Positions 15,312 to 25,345 of a stretch of DNA of 64,000 nt are shown here, one piece after another. A program made the translations under genes and the position numbers. The DNA comes from DATCJA01 sp963814955 (GTDB lineage Bacteria > Acidobacteriota > Vicinamibacteria > Vicinamibacterales > UBA2999), in NCBI GenBank assembly GCA_963814955.1, contig CAWFEX010000006.1:372001-436000 (forward strand), read 5' to 3'. Position 1 is the stretch's first letter. Each line of letters opens with the position of its first letter. Below the pieces are notes generated by a model. It did no database searches. It had not been told where the DNA came from and worked only from the letters and a program-made list of their open reading frames with translations.

Positions 15312-16640
15312 GTGCATCTCCTCCTCCTCGGCGTAAGTCATCGAACAGCGCCCGTCGATCTGCGCGAGCGCCTCGACTTCGCGAGCCGCGACGTTGGCGC
15401 GGCCGTCGAGTCGCTCGCCGCCCGCTCGTCTGCCACGGAGTCGGTCGTGCTCTCCACGTGCAACCGGTCGGAGATCTACGTGGCGAATGCCGAGCCGACA
15501 CGCGCCCGCGAAGAGCTGATTGCTTTTCTGAGTGACTACCATCACCTTCCACGCGATGTGTTTCTGCCGCATCTGTTCGTGCACGAAGACACGACTGCTG
15601 CCCATCACCTGTTCCGCGTGGCGGCGGGGCTCGACTCACTGGTGATTGGCGAACCCCAGATTCTCGGCCAGGTAAAGGATGCCTTTCAGGCGGCCGCCGA
15701 GCGTCGCTGCACGGGACCGCTGCTCAGCAAGACGTTCCATTGGGCGTTCGGCGTCGGGAAGCGCGTTCGTACGGAGACCGCTCTCGGGGAAGGCGCCGTT
15801 TCGGTCAGCTTTGCCGCCGTCGCCCTCGCGAGAAAGATCTTCGGGCACCTGGAGGGCCGCCGCGTTCTCGTCGTCGGCGCCGGCGAGATCAGCGCGCTGA
15901 CGGCTCAACACCTTCGCAGCCATGGCGCCGCCGAGATTGTGATCACGAACCGCACGGCCGCTCAGGCCGAAGCCCTGGCCAGCCAGGTCGCCGGCCGCGC
16001 CGTCCCGTGGAGCGACATGTCGCACGCCATCGCCGACGCGGACATCGTGGTCACCGCCACCGGATCGCAGCGTCCGATCATTGCGCGCGCCGATGTCGAA
16101 GCGGCCACCGGCCGCAGGCGCACGGACCCGCTCTTCATCATCGACGTCGCGGTTCCCCGGGACGTCGACCCCGCCGTCGGCGAAATCGAACAGGTGTTTC
16201 TCTACAACGTGGACGACCTGCAGAACATCGTCCACGACAATCTCGCCCGGCGCGGCGCAGAGATTGCGCGTGCCGAAGCCATCGTTGCGGAAGAACTTGC
16301 GCGGTTCACCTCCTGGCATCGCTCGCGACGGGCCATTCCGACGGTCGTCGCGCTGCGGCAGCGATTCGACGAGATTCGACGCACCGAATTGCGCCGCCTC
16401 GACGCCAAATTAGGCGGATTGACGCCGGAAGCCCGCGGACGGATCGACGAGGTGACGCGCCTCATCGTCGAGAAGCTGCTGCTCGAGCCGACCGAACAAC
16501 TCAAGGCCCTGCCGGACGAAGAAACGCAGGCTGCCTATACCGAGGCCGTCAACCGTCTTTTCAAGCTCAACGAAGATGCACCGCCGCCGGGCGCGGGTGA
16601 CACCGAGTCGTCGCCGTTCACGAAACCCCGCAGCAACTGA
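15312..16640 (+). CDS. hemA: glutamyl-tRNA reductase
   Basis: It reduces glutamyl-tRNA to glutamate-1-semialdehyde, the first committed step of the C5 tetrapyrrole pathway. The 442-residue protein has GVSHRTAPV at the N-terminus, catalytic C50 in STCNRSEIY, the GEPQILGQVK segment, an NADP-binding GAGEIS motif and a C-terminal dimerisation helix region (LRQRFDEIRRTEL). The GTG start leads directly into MHLLLLGVSHRT. It is followed by hemC after 95 bases, which contain a GGTCTCA/TGAGACC inverted repeat (16653-16718). Confidence 0.96.
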   Translation: MHLLLLGVSHRTAPVDLRERLDFASRDVGAAVESLAARSSATESVVLSTCNRSEIYVANAEPTRAREELIAFLSDYHHLPRDVFLPHLFVHEDTTAAHHLFRVAAGLDSLVIGEPQILGQVKDAFQAAAERRCTGPLLSKTFHWAFGVGKRVRTETALGEGAVSVSFAAVALARKIFGHLEGRRVLVVGAGEISALTAQHLRSHGAAEIVITNRTAAQAEALASQVAGRAVPWSDMSHAIADADIVVTATGSQRPIIARADVEAATGRRRTDPLFIIDVAVPRDVDPAVGEIEQVFLYNVDDLQNIVHDNLARRGAEIARAEAIVAEELARFTSWHRSRRAIPTVVALRQRFDEIRRTELRRLDAKLGGLTPEARGRIDEVTRLIVEKLLLEPTEQLKALPDEETQAAYTEAVNRLFKLNEDAPPPGAGDTESSPFTKPRSN

Positions 16641-16735
16641 ACGCGCGTTTTTGGTCTCAGGTGAAGCCCGTCCCTATCGGACGTGGATAAATTTCCCGAT
16701 CGATGCTCAAATGAGACCCGAGCTCCTGCACATTC

Positions 16736-17731
16736 ATGTCGACGTTGAAACTGGGTACACGCGGAAGCCATCTGGCGCTGATTCAGGCGAATGTCGTTGC
16801 CGCACTGCTTCAGGCGCGCGCAAACGTCTCCTGTGACGTGGTTGCGATCAAAACGTCCGGCGATCGGCTCGCCGACGCGCCGCTCGCGCAAATCGGCGGC
16901 AAGCGGCTCTTCGTCAAGGAAATCGAGGACGCGCTCCTCAGAGGCGAAATCGACCTCGCCGTGCACAGCAGCAAGGACATGCCCGCGGACCTGCCTGATG
17001 GCCTTGCCCTGATTGCGGCCCTCCCCCGAGAGGATGCCCGGGATGCGATCGTGCTGCGCGGCGCGGGCAACACGAAGGACTCCGGCAGAAACCCGACAGG
17101 CTGGTCGATCGAAACCATCGCAACGCAACTTGGCGAGACGCCGAACATCGGCACGAGCAGCATCAGGCGGACCGCACAGCTGCGGCAGCTCTTTCACGGC
17201 GCCAGATTCGGAGCAATTCGAGGCAATCTGGACACCCGGCTGCGAAAGCTCGACGCGGGTGAGTTCGACGCAATCGTCCTTGCTGCTGCAGGATTGCGGC
17301 GCCTCGGCCACGAGTCGCGCATTTCGATGGCATTGCCGCCTCATGTCTGCGTGCCTGCACCAGGCCAGGGCATCATCGCCGTGGAAACCCGCAGCAATGA
17401 CGCGAAGGTGCGCACCGCCGTCGAGCGCATCAACGATCCGGCATCGGCGGCGGCGCTTGTCGCCGAACGTATGGTCGTTCGTCGTCTCGGCGGCGGATGT
17501 CAGATGCCGATTGGTGCGTATGCGACCGTCGCAACCAACGAGCTGTCCCTGATGACCATTGTCCTGTCGACCAACGGCGAGCGCGTCGTACGAGCCGAAG
17601 CGTCTGGACCGGTGTCGGACGCGGAAGCCATTGGAACGCGGACGGCGATGCGGCTTCTGGCACAAGGGGCCGCAGAAATTCTTGCGGAAGCCGAGACCGC
17701 TCGTGGCGTGGTTGAAGGGCTGCAGCCGTGA
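16736..17731 (+). CDS. hemC: porphobilinogen deaminase
   Basis: It condenses four porphobilinogens to hydroxymethylbilane. The 331-residue protein shows LGTRGSHLAL, the catalytic Asp in HSSKDMP (D81), Arg-rich SSIRRTAQL, VPAPGQG and the dipyrromethane-cofactor cysteine C255 in GGGCQMPIGA. Its stop overlaps the GTG of the next gene (GTGA), so the two are coupled. Confidence 0.96.
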   Translation: MSTLKLGTRGSHLALIQANVVAALLQARANVSCDVVAIKTSGDRLADAPLAQIGGKRLFVKEIEDALLRGEIDLAVHSSKDMPADLPDGLALIAALPREDARDAIVLRGAGNTKDSGRNPTGWSIETIATQLGETPNIGTSSIRRTAQLRQLFHGARFGAIRGNLDTRLRKLDAGEFDAIVLAAAGLRRLGHESRISMALPPHVCVPAPGQGIIAVETRSNDAKVRTAVERINDPASAAALVAERMVVRRLGGGCQMPIGAYATVATNELSLMTIVLSTNGERVVRAEASGPVSDAEAIGTRTAMRLLAQGAAEILAEAETARGVVEGLQP

Positions 17732-19267
17732 AGCAGCCAGCCGTGTACCTGATCGGAGCAGGTCCCGGCGATCCGCGACTGATTACCGTTTACGGCCGCG
17801 ATTGTCTGCGCTCAGCCGACGTGGTGGTCTACGACCATCTCGTGCCCCAGCGGCTTTTGAGGGAGGCGCACGCGAATGCCGAGCTGATCGACGTGGGAAC
17901 GGCGACCCCGCAGCCCATGGCTCAGGAAGCCATCAGCTATCTCGTCGCAGAAAAGGCCAGGGAGGGCAAGCGCGTCGCACGGCTGAAATGCGGGGACCCA
18001 TTCGTGTTCGATCGCGGAGCTGAGGAAGCGTTGTTCCTGCACGAGCAGGGAATCCCCTTTGAAGTGGTGCCAGGCATCGCCCCTGGTATCAGCGCACCTG
18101 CGTATGCCGGCGTACCGGTCAGCTATCCCGGCGCCGGCGACACCATCACGCTGCTTCGTGGCTATGAAGACGATAACCGCGTGCCGCCGGATGTTGACTG
18201 GCCGAGCCTGATCCGTCTCGACGGCACTGTGGTATGTCAGGCCAGCACCCAGCAACTCCCGCACATACTCGAGTCACTGCGTGACCATGGGTATGGCGCC
18301 GATGCGCAGGCCGTCCTGATCTATAACAGCACGCTTCCCGACCAGGAAACGCTCTCGGGGACGATCGCGGAGCTCCTCGACATGATCGGCGAGCAGCCGC
18401 GGCGCAAGGCGGCGACGCTTGTGGCGGGGCGAGTCGTCGGATTTCGCGACCATCTGCGCTGGTTCGACACACGTCCGCTCTTCGGTCGTCGAATCCTCGT
18501 GACACGGCCGCGCCAGCAGGCGGCAGAGCTCGTCGATCGGCTCGCAGCGCTCGGCGCGGACACCGTCGAAGCGCCGGTCATCCGGATTGTCCCGCCGGAG
18601 GATCGGGCGCCGCTCCTCCAGGCGGCCGCAGCGCCTGACGCGTTCGATTGGATCGTGTTTACGAGCGTCAATGCGGTAGAGGCATTCATGGCGGCTCTGT
18701 GCGAAGGCGACCGGGACGTGCGGATGCTCAAAGGGCCGCGGCTGTGCACGATCGGACCCGGTCACTGCAGAAAAGCTCGCCGACTACGGGATCAAGGTGG
18801 ACCTCATTCCAAACGAGTTTCGCGCTGAAGGCGTGGTCCAGGCGATGGCCCGGACGGGCTCCCTCGATGGGGCGCGCGTTCTGCTTCCGCGCGCTGACAT
18901 CGGCCGCGAGGTGATTGCCGAGGGACTCCGGCGCGCCGGCGCAGCAGTAACCGATGTGGTCGCCTACCGCACCATCGCGGTGGATACGCTGCCAGACACC
19001 GACCCCGACGTATACCGGATGCTCCTCGAAGGCCGGATCGACGTCGTCACCTTTACCAGCGCCTCAGCGGTCCGGAGCTTCGCACGCATTTGCGGGGCCG
19101 ATCAGGCCGCGGATCTGCTCAAGAACACGGTGGTTGCCGTCATCGGGCCGTCGACGGCCGACGCAGCACGCCAGCTTGGCATCCCGGTCGCGGTTCAGCC
19201 TCAGACGTTTACCATTGCCGCGCTCGTCGATGCCATCGTGGCTCATTACGCAGATGTGAAGAGATAG
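17728..19267 (+). CDS. cobA-hemD: fused uroporphyrinogen-III methyltransferase / uroporphyrinogen-III synthase (frameshifted)
   Basis: The N-terminal half (residues 1 to about 250) is a SAM-dependent uroporphyrinogen-III C-methyltransferase: LIGAGPGDPRLITV, CGDPFVFDRG and VPGIAPGISAPAYAGVPV. The C-terminal half from GRRILVTRPR is uroporphyrinogen-III synthase (FTSVNAVEAF, FTSASAVRSF, IGPSTADAARQLG). The frame breaks at about 18770. Dropping one G in CCCGGTCAC restores IGPVTAEKLADYGIKVDLIP, giving about 513 residues. CobA-HemD fusions are known in several phyla and send uroporphyrinogen III to both haem and sirohaem. The break lies in a central, required domain, so a sequencing indel is likely. 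Confidence 0.9.
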
Positions 19268-19292
19268 TGGCGACGATTTTCAGTATGGCAAG

Positions 19293-20294
19293 ATGGCGAA
19301 TATGGCTGTAAAAACCGCCTCCCGGCTCGCGCTTGCACGCAGGCCGCGGCGACTTCGGCGCACCGAGACGATTCGCAGTCTCGTCCGCGAGACGCATTTG
19401 AGACCAGACTGCTTCGTCTACCCGCTCTTCGTATGCGAAGGACATGGGGTCCGCCGCGAGGTCCCGTCGATGCCTGGCGTGTTTCAGCTGTCTGTGGACG
19501 AAGCAGTGAAGGAAGCTTCCGCCGCCAGAGACGATGGCATTCTCGGTGTTCTGCTGTTCGGCATCCCCGGCGCAAAGGACGCCGCGGGAACGACGGCAGC
19601 GGATCCCGAAGGACCCGTGCAATCGGCGGTGCGCGAAATAAAACGCGCCGTTGCCGACCTCATCGTCGTCACGGATGTGTGCCTGTGTGAATACACCTCG
19701 CACGGCCATTGCGGGATCCTCGATGGTGAAGAGATCGTCAATGACGTCACCGTCGGCCATCTGGTGATGGTTGCGCTGTCGCACGCTCTGGCAGGAGCCG
19801 ACTTCGTAGCACCTTCGGACATGATGGACGGCCGCGTTGGGGCGATACGGCAGGCGCTCGACGAGCGAGGCTTCGAGCAGGTCGGCATCATCTCGTACGC
19901 GGCGAAATACTGCTCGGCGTTTTACGGGCCGTTTCGCGATGCCGCCGATTCCGCGCCTCAATTCGGAGACCGGCGCAGCCATCAGATGGATCCGGCAAAT
20001 GTCGCCGAGGCCCTGCGCGAAGTCGAAACCGATCTGTCCGAAGGTGCAGACATCGTAATGGTGAAGCCCGCGCTCACCTACCTGGACGTGATCGCAAAGG
20101 TCAAACAGCGTTTCAATCAGCCAACGGCTGCATACTTCGTGAGCGGTGAATACGCGATGCTCAAGGCGGCCGCGGCGAACGGCTGGATAGACGGGCCGCG
20201 GGCGATGATGGAAGCGCTGACGGCGATCCGCCGTGCCGGAGCCGACATCATCGTGACGTACTACGCGCGAGAAGCGGCGCGTGCCCTGCGGTAA
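19293..20294 (+). CDS. hemB: delta-aminolevulinic acid dehydratase (porphobilinogen synthase)
   Basis: It joins two 5-aminolevulinate molecules. The 333-residue protein has the zinc-type cysteine cluster C130, C132 and C140 (DVCLCEYTSHGHCG), the two Schiff-base lysines K205 (SYAAKYCS) and K258 (VMVKPAL), and RRTETIRSLVRET near the N-terminus. It is therefore a Zn-dependent, not Mg-only, enzyme. An in-frame ATG at 19302 is a possible shorter start. Confidence 0.96.
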   Translation: MANMAVKTASRLALARRPRRLRRTETIRSLVRETHLRPDCFVYPLFVCEGHGVRREVPSMPGVFQLSVDEAVKEASAARDDGILGVLLFGIPGAKDAAGTTAADPEGPVQSAVREIKRAVADLIVVTDVCLCEYTSHGHCGILDGEEIVNDVTVGHLVMVALSHALAGADFVAPSDMMDGRVGAIRQALDERGFEQVGIISYAAKYCSAFYGPFRDAADSAPQFGDRRSHQMDPANVAEALREVETDLSEGADIVMVKPALTYLDVIAKVKQRFNQPTAAYFVSGEYAMLKAAAANGWIDGPRAMMEALTAIRRAGADIIVTYYAREAARALR

Positions 20295-20313
20295 TTCAAA
20301 ATGTAAAGTTCAC

Positions 20314-20332
20314 ATGCAAACGGTGTTTGCAT
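20314..20332. promoter_or_regulatory. perfect inverted repeat between hemB and hemL
   Basis: ATGCAAAC and GTTTGCAT flank a three-base spacer in the 66-base hemB-hemL gap. The dyad could be an operator or a weak hairpin. No run of T follows, which argues against an intrinsic terminator. Confidence 0.45.
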
Positions 20333-20360
20333 CGGCCGCTTGAATTGAATTACGCCTGTC

Positions 20361-21656
20361 ATGAAAAAAACCGCACGCAGTAAGCGGCTGTTCCTGCGGG
20401 CCAGCGACGTGTTCCCCGGCGGCGTCAACAGCCCCGTGCGGGCGTTCCAGGCAGTGGGCGGCGATCCGCTCTTCATCCGCCGCGCGTCTGGTGCCGTGAT
20501 TGAGGACGTCGACCGCAATCGCTTCATCGACTATGTGATGTCGTGGGGACCCCTGATTCACGGCCACGCACCTCCCGGTCTGATCAGGGCCGTCGCCAGT
20601 ACCGCCCGGCACGGCACGAGCTTCGGCGCCCCGAGCGCCCTCGAGCATGAGCTCGCCGAACGCGTACGTGCACTGGTCCCGTCGATGGAGCGTATGCGAT
20701 TCGTCAGCTCCGGAACGGAAGCGGCGATCAGTGCGGTTCGTCTCGCCAGGGCGTTCACCGGACGCAGCAGGATCGTGAAATTCGAGGGCTGCTACCACGG
20801 CCACGGCGACGCATTCCTCGTGAAAGCCGGCTCTGGCGCAACCACCCTGGGCGTTCCAACGAGTCCAGGAGTCACGCGGGCCGTGGTGTCGGACACGCTG
20901 CTGGCGCGGTATAACGACCTCGCCTCGGTGGAGGCACTGTTCGACGCGCACGGCCCCGACATCGCGGCGATAGTGGTCGAGCCGATTGCGGGCAACATGG
21001 GAGTGGTGCCCCCCTTGGACGGGTTTCTGCCAGGCCTCCACGCCCTCGGAACCCGTCATGGTGCGCTGCTCATCTTCGACGAAGTAATTTCAGGATTCCG
21101 TGCGTCCGCGGGGGGAGCCCAGGCGATCTTCGGTGTGAGGGCGGATCTGACCTGTCTGGGCAAGATCATCGGCGGAGGCTTCCCCGTTGGCGCCTACGGC
21201 GGCCGTGCTGACGTCATGAAGATGGTGGCTCCCGCCGGCCCTGTATATCAGGCAGGAACGCTCTCCGGAAACCCGGTTGCGATGACGGCCGGGATCTGGG
21301 CACTCAAGCGGCTGACGTCGAAACTGTATAAAGAACTGGCGCGGCGAACGTCAGTGCTCGTGGCCGGCATCGCCGAAGCTGCCCGCGCGTCGGGCGTATT
21401 GTTGCAAGTGAACGCCTTCGGGTCGGTATTCACGCCATTCTTTACCGCGTCGCCAGTACGAGACTACGACTCCGCCCTGACCTCCAACACGCTGGCGTAT
21501 GCCGCGTTCTTCAAAGGGATGCTCGCGCGGGGAATCTATCCGCCGCCGTCGCAGTTTGAGGCGTGGTTTCTGTCGGCGGCGCATACAGACCGCCACGTGC
21601 GGGAGACAATCAGCGCCGCGCGTGCGGCGATGAAGGACGCGGCGCGAGCGATCTGA
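20361..21656 (+). CDS. hemL: glutamate-1-semialdehyde 2,1-aminomutase
   Basis: This PLP enzyme makes 5-aminolevulinate from glutamate-1-semialdehyde. The 431-residue protein has FPGGVNSPVRAF, the substrate/PLP region FVSSGTEA, FDEVISGFR, and the PLP-binding lysine K268 in CLGKIIGGGFPVGAYGG. It completes the C5 pathway started by hemA in the same run of genes. It is convergent with the glycine-zipper gene. Confidence 0.96.
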   Translation: MKKTARSKRLFLRASDVFPGGVNSPVRAFQAVGGDPLFIRRASGAVIEDVDRNRFIDYVMSWGPLIHGHAPPGLIRAVASTARHGTSFGAPSALEHELAERVRALVPSMERMRFVSSGTEAAISAVRLARAFTGRSRIVKFEGCYHGHGDAFLVKAGSGATTLGVPTSPGVTRAVVSDTLLARYNDLASVEALFDAHGPDIAAIVVEPIAGNMGVVPPLDGFLPGLHALGTRHGALLIFDEVISGFRASAGGAQAIFGVRADLTCLGKIIGGGFPVGAYGGRADVMKMVAPAGPVYQAGTLSGNPVAMTAGIWALKRLTSKLYKELARRTSVLVAGIAEAARASGVLLQVNAFGSVFTPFFTASPVRDYDSALTSNTLAYAAFFKGMLARGIYPPPSQFEAWFLSAAHTDRHVRETISAARAAMKDAARAI

Positions 21657-21722
21657 GAACCACGAAGGCCACGAAGAGGCTAGCCTTCGTGTCCTTCGCG
21701 ATCTTCGTGCCCTTCGTGCTTG
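21657..21722. terminator. CACGAAG inverted repeats, possible bidirectional terminator
   Basis: Repeated CACGAAG/CTTCGTG units in opposite orientation can form hairpins between the convergent hemL and glycine-zipper genes. The units recur with a short period, so the element is also one of the intergenic repeat families of this genome. Confidence 0.5.
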
Positions 21723-21726
21723 CCGT

Positions 21727-22659
21727 TCAGCGTACGTTGTTGATTCGCACGGGCGCGTCGACCCGCACACGCAGCACCGTTCCTGCCGGCACGTCGACTT
21801 CCTTACCTTCCGTCGCGGCGATCGTGCCACCCCCACCGATCAGAATTCCTGCCAGCGCTCCTTTGAATCCGCCAAGGATGCCGCCGATGATCGCGCCGAC
21901 GCCGGCACCCGCACCGATACGTCCGGCTTCACCCTTGATTCCCTCGCCTTCGAGTGCCTGCGTGACCGTTCCCCTCATCGGATACGCGCGGCCGTTGACG
22001 GTGAGTTGATCGAAGCTGAGCGTCAGCCGAGCGGTTCGATTCGTCCGGGTTGCGGGTTCGACACTGGTGACGACGCCGCGCATCACTGACCCTGCCGGCA
22101 CGAGCGTTCGGCCGCCCGAGTTGACGTCTACGAGTGTCGTGGCCTCGAACCGGTCTTCCACGACCGTCGTCCCCGAATTCAAGCGCGTGCCAAGTCGGAC
22201 GTCCATTTCCGTTCCAACGGGAATTTCACCTGTGGTCTGAGACGTGGTCGATGTCGTGCTCGTTGTACTTCTCGTGGCTGTTTGAGGGGCTGGTTGAGGA
22301 CGAGCTGGCGCCGCCGGCGGAGGCGTGTACGCATTCGCCGCGTCACCGCGCGCGCGCGAACGGACATCTTCGATGCGATCGCGGACATCGGCGTACTCGC
22401 TTCGCACCAGCGAGCCTTCTTTCCGAAGCTTCACCTTGAGATAGATCACTTCCTCCCGAAGCTCGTCGAGCTCGGCCTGGAGCTGATTGCCACGCGCGGC
22501 GTCGCGGCCGCGGGCTTGTGAGACATCCGTACCCGCCTGATAGACATTGTCCTGGAGTCGCTGGATGTCGGCCTGCGTGACGTTCCCCTGCGCGGCCGCG
22601 GACGCAACCAGGGCGATCACGATAACGGCCGTCAACGCGGCCTGACGAATGAAAGACAT
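21727..22659 (-). CDS. exported glycine-zipper protein of unknown function
   Basis: The 310-residue protein has a signal peptide (to SAAAQG), then a coiled-coil-prone region (residues 35-85), a Thr/Ser/Pro-rich linker, and a beta-rich domain beginning EIPVGTEMDVRLGTRLNSG. A Gly-zipper helix (GAGAGVGAIIGGILGGFKGA) follows and can insert in or associate with membrane. The start at 22659 is favoured because GGGAGGA lies a few bases upstream. The beta-domain wording resembles VirB10/TrbI-like beta segments. I cannot assign a function. Confidence 0.7.
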   Translation of the reverse strand: MSFIRQAALTAVIVIALVASAAAQGNVTQADIQRLQDNVYQAGTDVSQARGRDAARGNQLQAELDELREEVIYLKVKLRKEGSLVRSEYADVRDRIEDVRSRARGDAANAYTPPPAAPARPQPAPQTATRSTTSTTSTTSQTTGEIPVGTEMDVRLGTRLNSGTTVVEDRFEATTLVDVNSGGRTLVPAGSVMRGVVTSVEPATRTNRTARLTLSFDQLTVNGRAYPMRGTVTQALEGEGIKGEAGRIGAGAGVGAIIGGILGGFKGALAGILIGGGGTIAATEGKEVDVPAGTVLRVRVDAPVRINNVR

Positions 22660-22776
22660 GCGGCTTCCTCCCTCTCCTGTGTCACACATTAGAGACGGCT
22701 GAATCTGACGTGTGGTTGGCTGCAATTGATGGGCCACGAATTACTGAGATGTTCCTCGCGCCCGCGAATGTTTCTG

Positions 22777-24096
22777 TCAGTTTCGCCACGGCATCAGCTG
22801 CTCGATCCAGCTGATGCGGGTAAGGTCGTTATAGATCACCGTGACCATCAGCATCATCAGCAGGACGAATCCCGCCAGCAGCATCTTCTCTTTCACTGCC
22901 ATGCTGAAATCACGGCGGGCGATGCCCTCGACGGCCATGATCAAGATGTGGCCGCCGTCCAGAACCGGAATCGGCAGCAGGTTGAGCAGTCCCAGGTTCA
23001 GGCTGATCGAGGCCATCAGACTGAAGAGCGCGAACCACCCGGCCTCGGCAGACTCACCGGAGAGCTGCGCAATCGCCACCGGGCCCATGAGCTGCCGCGG
23101 CGACGTCTCGCCCACGAACAGACCGCCCAGCGTACGGAATATCAGTCCGCTGAATTCGATGTTGCGCTCGATGCTCATCTGAATCGCTTCGAACGCATTC
23201 GGGTCGAGCCTGCGCGTCGGCTCCGTCACGTATACACCGAGCATGCCGCGGTCACCGCGCTGTTCCGGCGTCGCACGAAGCTGGAGCTGCTGGTCGCCGC
23301 GTTTGACCGTGAGGTCGATTTCATGTCCGGCATTGCGCGAAATGGCTTCGATGAGCTGATCGCGCGTGGCCATTTGTTCGCCATTCACTGCCAGTACGAT
23401 GTCGCCGCCTTTCAACCCGGCCTTTTCCGCGGGCTCGCCGGCGATCACCGACGAGATGATGGGATTGCTGTTGGGCAGCACGCCGATGCGCCCTACTTCG
23501 AACCGATTGTCGGATTCGGGTCTGACAGTCACCGAGCGCGTCTGACCGTCGCGCAGGAATGCGATAGAAATATCCCGGTTCGCGCGCGTACCAACGGCAA
23601 TGAACAGATCTTCCCAGGTATCGACCCCTTCACCCGCCACCGACAGAATCCTGTCCCCGGGACGGATACCTGCCCCTTCAGCGGGCGACCCGGCGGTGAC
23701 CGCGCCGACAACCGGCGGTTGATCCTGGTACACCGGCACTTCGGCCCCCTGGGCGAGCACGACTGCCATCACGACAATCGCCAGCGCAATGTTCATGACC
23801 GGCCCCATGATCAGGATCTGGAACCGCTCCCACTTGGTGCGTGACAGGAACTCGTCCGGCTGCCCCGTTCGCGGGTCGTCCGGATTCTCGCCCGCCATCT
23901 TGACGTAGCCGCCGAGCGGGATTGCGCTGACACAGTACTCAGTGTCGCCTCGTCGAATTTTCAGCAGCTTTGGACCGAACCCGAGCGAAAACGTCAACAC
24001 GCGAACGCCGAGCCGGCGGGCCGCCAGAAAATGTCCGAGCTCGTGCACGAATACGAGCACGCCGAGAACGAATAAAAATGCAAGGATGGTGTTCAC
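22777..24096 (-). CDS. rseP: site-2 protease RseP
   Basis: This intramembrane zinc protease (M50) releases membrane-bound anti-sigma factors or other substrates. The 439-residue protein has HELGH (H18, E19, H22) in helix 1, two central PDZ domains (VVGAVTAGSPAEGAGIRPGD and VIAGEPAEKAGLKGGD), and the second metal/active-site motif PIPVLDGGHI near the end. It is the last gene of the truA-uppS-cdsA-dxr-rseP series, which mirrors the common frr-uppS-cdsA-dxr-rseP order. Confidence 0.94.
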   Translation of the reverse strand: MNTILAFLFVLGVLVFVHELGHFLAARRLGVRVLTFSLGFGPKLLKIRRGDTEYCVSAIPLGGYVKMAGENPDDPRTGQPDEFLSRTKWERFQILIMGPVMNIALAIVVMAVVLAQGAEVPVYQDQPPVVGAVTAGSPAEGAGIRPGDRILSVAGEGVDTWEDLFIAVGTRANRDISIAFLRDGQTRSVTVRPESDNRFEVGRIGVLPNSNPIISSVIAGEPAEKAGLKGGDIVLAVNGEQMATRDQLIEAISRNAGHEIDLTVKRGDQQLQLRATPEQRGDRGMLGVYVTEPTRRLDPNAFEAIQMSIERNIEFSGLIFRTLGGLFVGETSPRQLMGPVAIAQLSGESAEAGWFALFSLMASISLNLGLLNLLPIPVLDGGHILIMAVEGIARRDFSMAVKEKMLLAGFVLLMMLMVTVIYNDLTRISWIEQLMPWRN

Positions 24097-24174
24097 TGGA
24101 TCAATTCTAACGCGTATGACGAAGGCTACCGGCCGCCGACTTTTGACCTTCGACTTTCATTTTTGGGCCTCAAC

Positions 24175-25345
24175 TTACGAAATGCTGCTCAATTCGCGCG
24201 CTGCATCGCGGGCGTACTCACGCGCCCAGCGATCCACTCTCTGCACTAATTGCAGTGTTGAAACGTCTTCTCGGCTGTGCGCATCCATCGTCTTTTCGAT
24301 AACCCGCGGAATTCCCATAAAGCCGAGCTTCCTATCCAAAAACGCTTCCACCGCCACTTCGTTGGCCGCGTTCAGAACCACCGGAACCGTTCCCTCCGCG
24401 CGCAGCGCCCGGTACGCGAGGTCCAGGCATGGAAACCGGTTCGGCGACGGAGGCAGGAATTCGAGCGGTCCAGACACGCGTCAAATCGAGCGGCGGGAGA
24501 GGGCCGTCCCAGCGTTCCGGATACGAGCACGCGTACTGAATGGGAAGCCGCATGTCCGTGACGCCGAGATGCGCGATCACTGAGCCGTCAACCAGCTCGA
24601 CCATCGAGTGGACGATCGACTGCGGATGAATAACCACGTCAATCTGGTCTGCCGAGACACCGAACAGCCAGTGCGCCTCGATGACCTCCAGTCCCTTGTT
24701 CATCAGGGTCGCGGAATCGATGGTGATCTTTCGTCCCATCCGCCAGGTTGGATGGCGCAGTGCCGCATCGGGGTCGACGTGCTCGAGCGCCCTTTCAGGA
24801 TGGTCGCGGAACGGCCCACCTGATGCTGTCAGGATAAGCCTCCGAATCTCCGACGACGACCGCCCATGCAGACACTGGTGGATGGCGTTGTGCTCGCTGT
24901 CGATTGGGAGAATGGCAACCCCCCGGCGCTGCGCCGCATCCGTAACGAGGCGACCCGCCATCACCAGCACTTCCTTGTTGGCGAGCGCGATTGTCTTGCG
25001 CACCTCGATGGCCTCGAGCACCGCCTCGAGGCCCGCCGTACCTGCCGACGCGCAAATCACGATGTCGGCCGCAGGATGAGTGGCTACCGCGACGAGTCCG
25101 TCAGGGCCGACGCCCAGCGTGGTGGGTGCGCCCGAACCGCACAGCGCTCGAACCTTGTCGGCTCCCTGCTCGGTGGCCATCGCCGCAACCGCAGGTCTGT
25201 AGCGGGCAATCTGCTCTGCGAGCAGCGCGGCGTTATCACCCGCCGCGAGCGACACGACTTTGAGCCGATCGGGATGCGCGTCGACCACTGCGAGTGCGCT
25301 GCGCCCGATCGAGCCGGTCGATCCGAGAATGGCAAGGTGCTTCAC
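24175..25345 (-). CDS. dxr: 1-deoxy-D-xylulose-5-phosphate reductoisomerase (frameshifted)
   Basis: It commits carbon to the MEP isoprenoid pathway. The N-terminal part has ILGSTGSIGRSAL (NADPH binding), ALANKEVLVMAG, DSEHNAIHQCL (metal-binding region), LTASGGPFR and MGRKITIDSATLMNKGLEVIEA. The frame changes at about 24477, after LPPLDLTRV. The C-terminal domain (FPCLDLAYRAL, VVLNAANEVAVEAFL) continues in another frame. One inserted base near CGTGTCTGG restores about 390 residues. The start overlaps the cdsA stop (ATGA). Dxr is normally essential, so the break is probably a sequence error. Confidence 0.9.

Noticed and set aside
16653..16718. GGTCTCA/TGAGACC dyad before hemC as a tRNA-like or haem-responsive element
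   Set aside because: Only seven paired bases are separated by a 52-base loop, with no conserved structure visible.
22726..23844. Long open frame (372 codons) on the plus strand opposite rseP
   Set aside because: It is the complement of a gene with clear HELGH and PDZ motifs. Its translation is His/Arg/Asp-rich with no family likeness.
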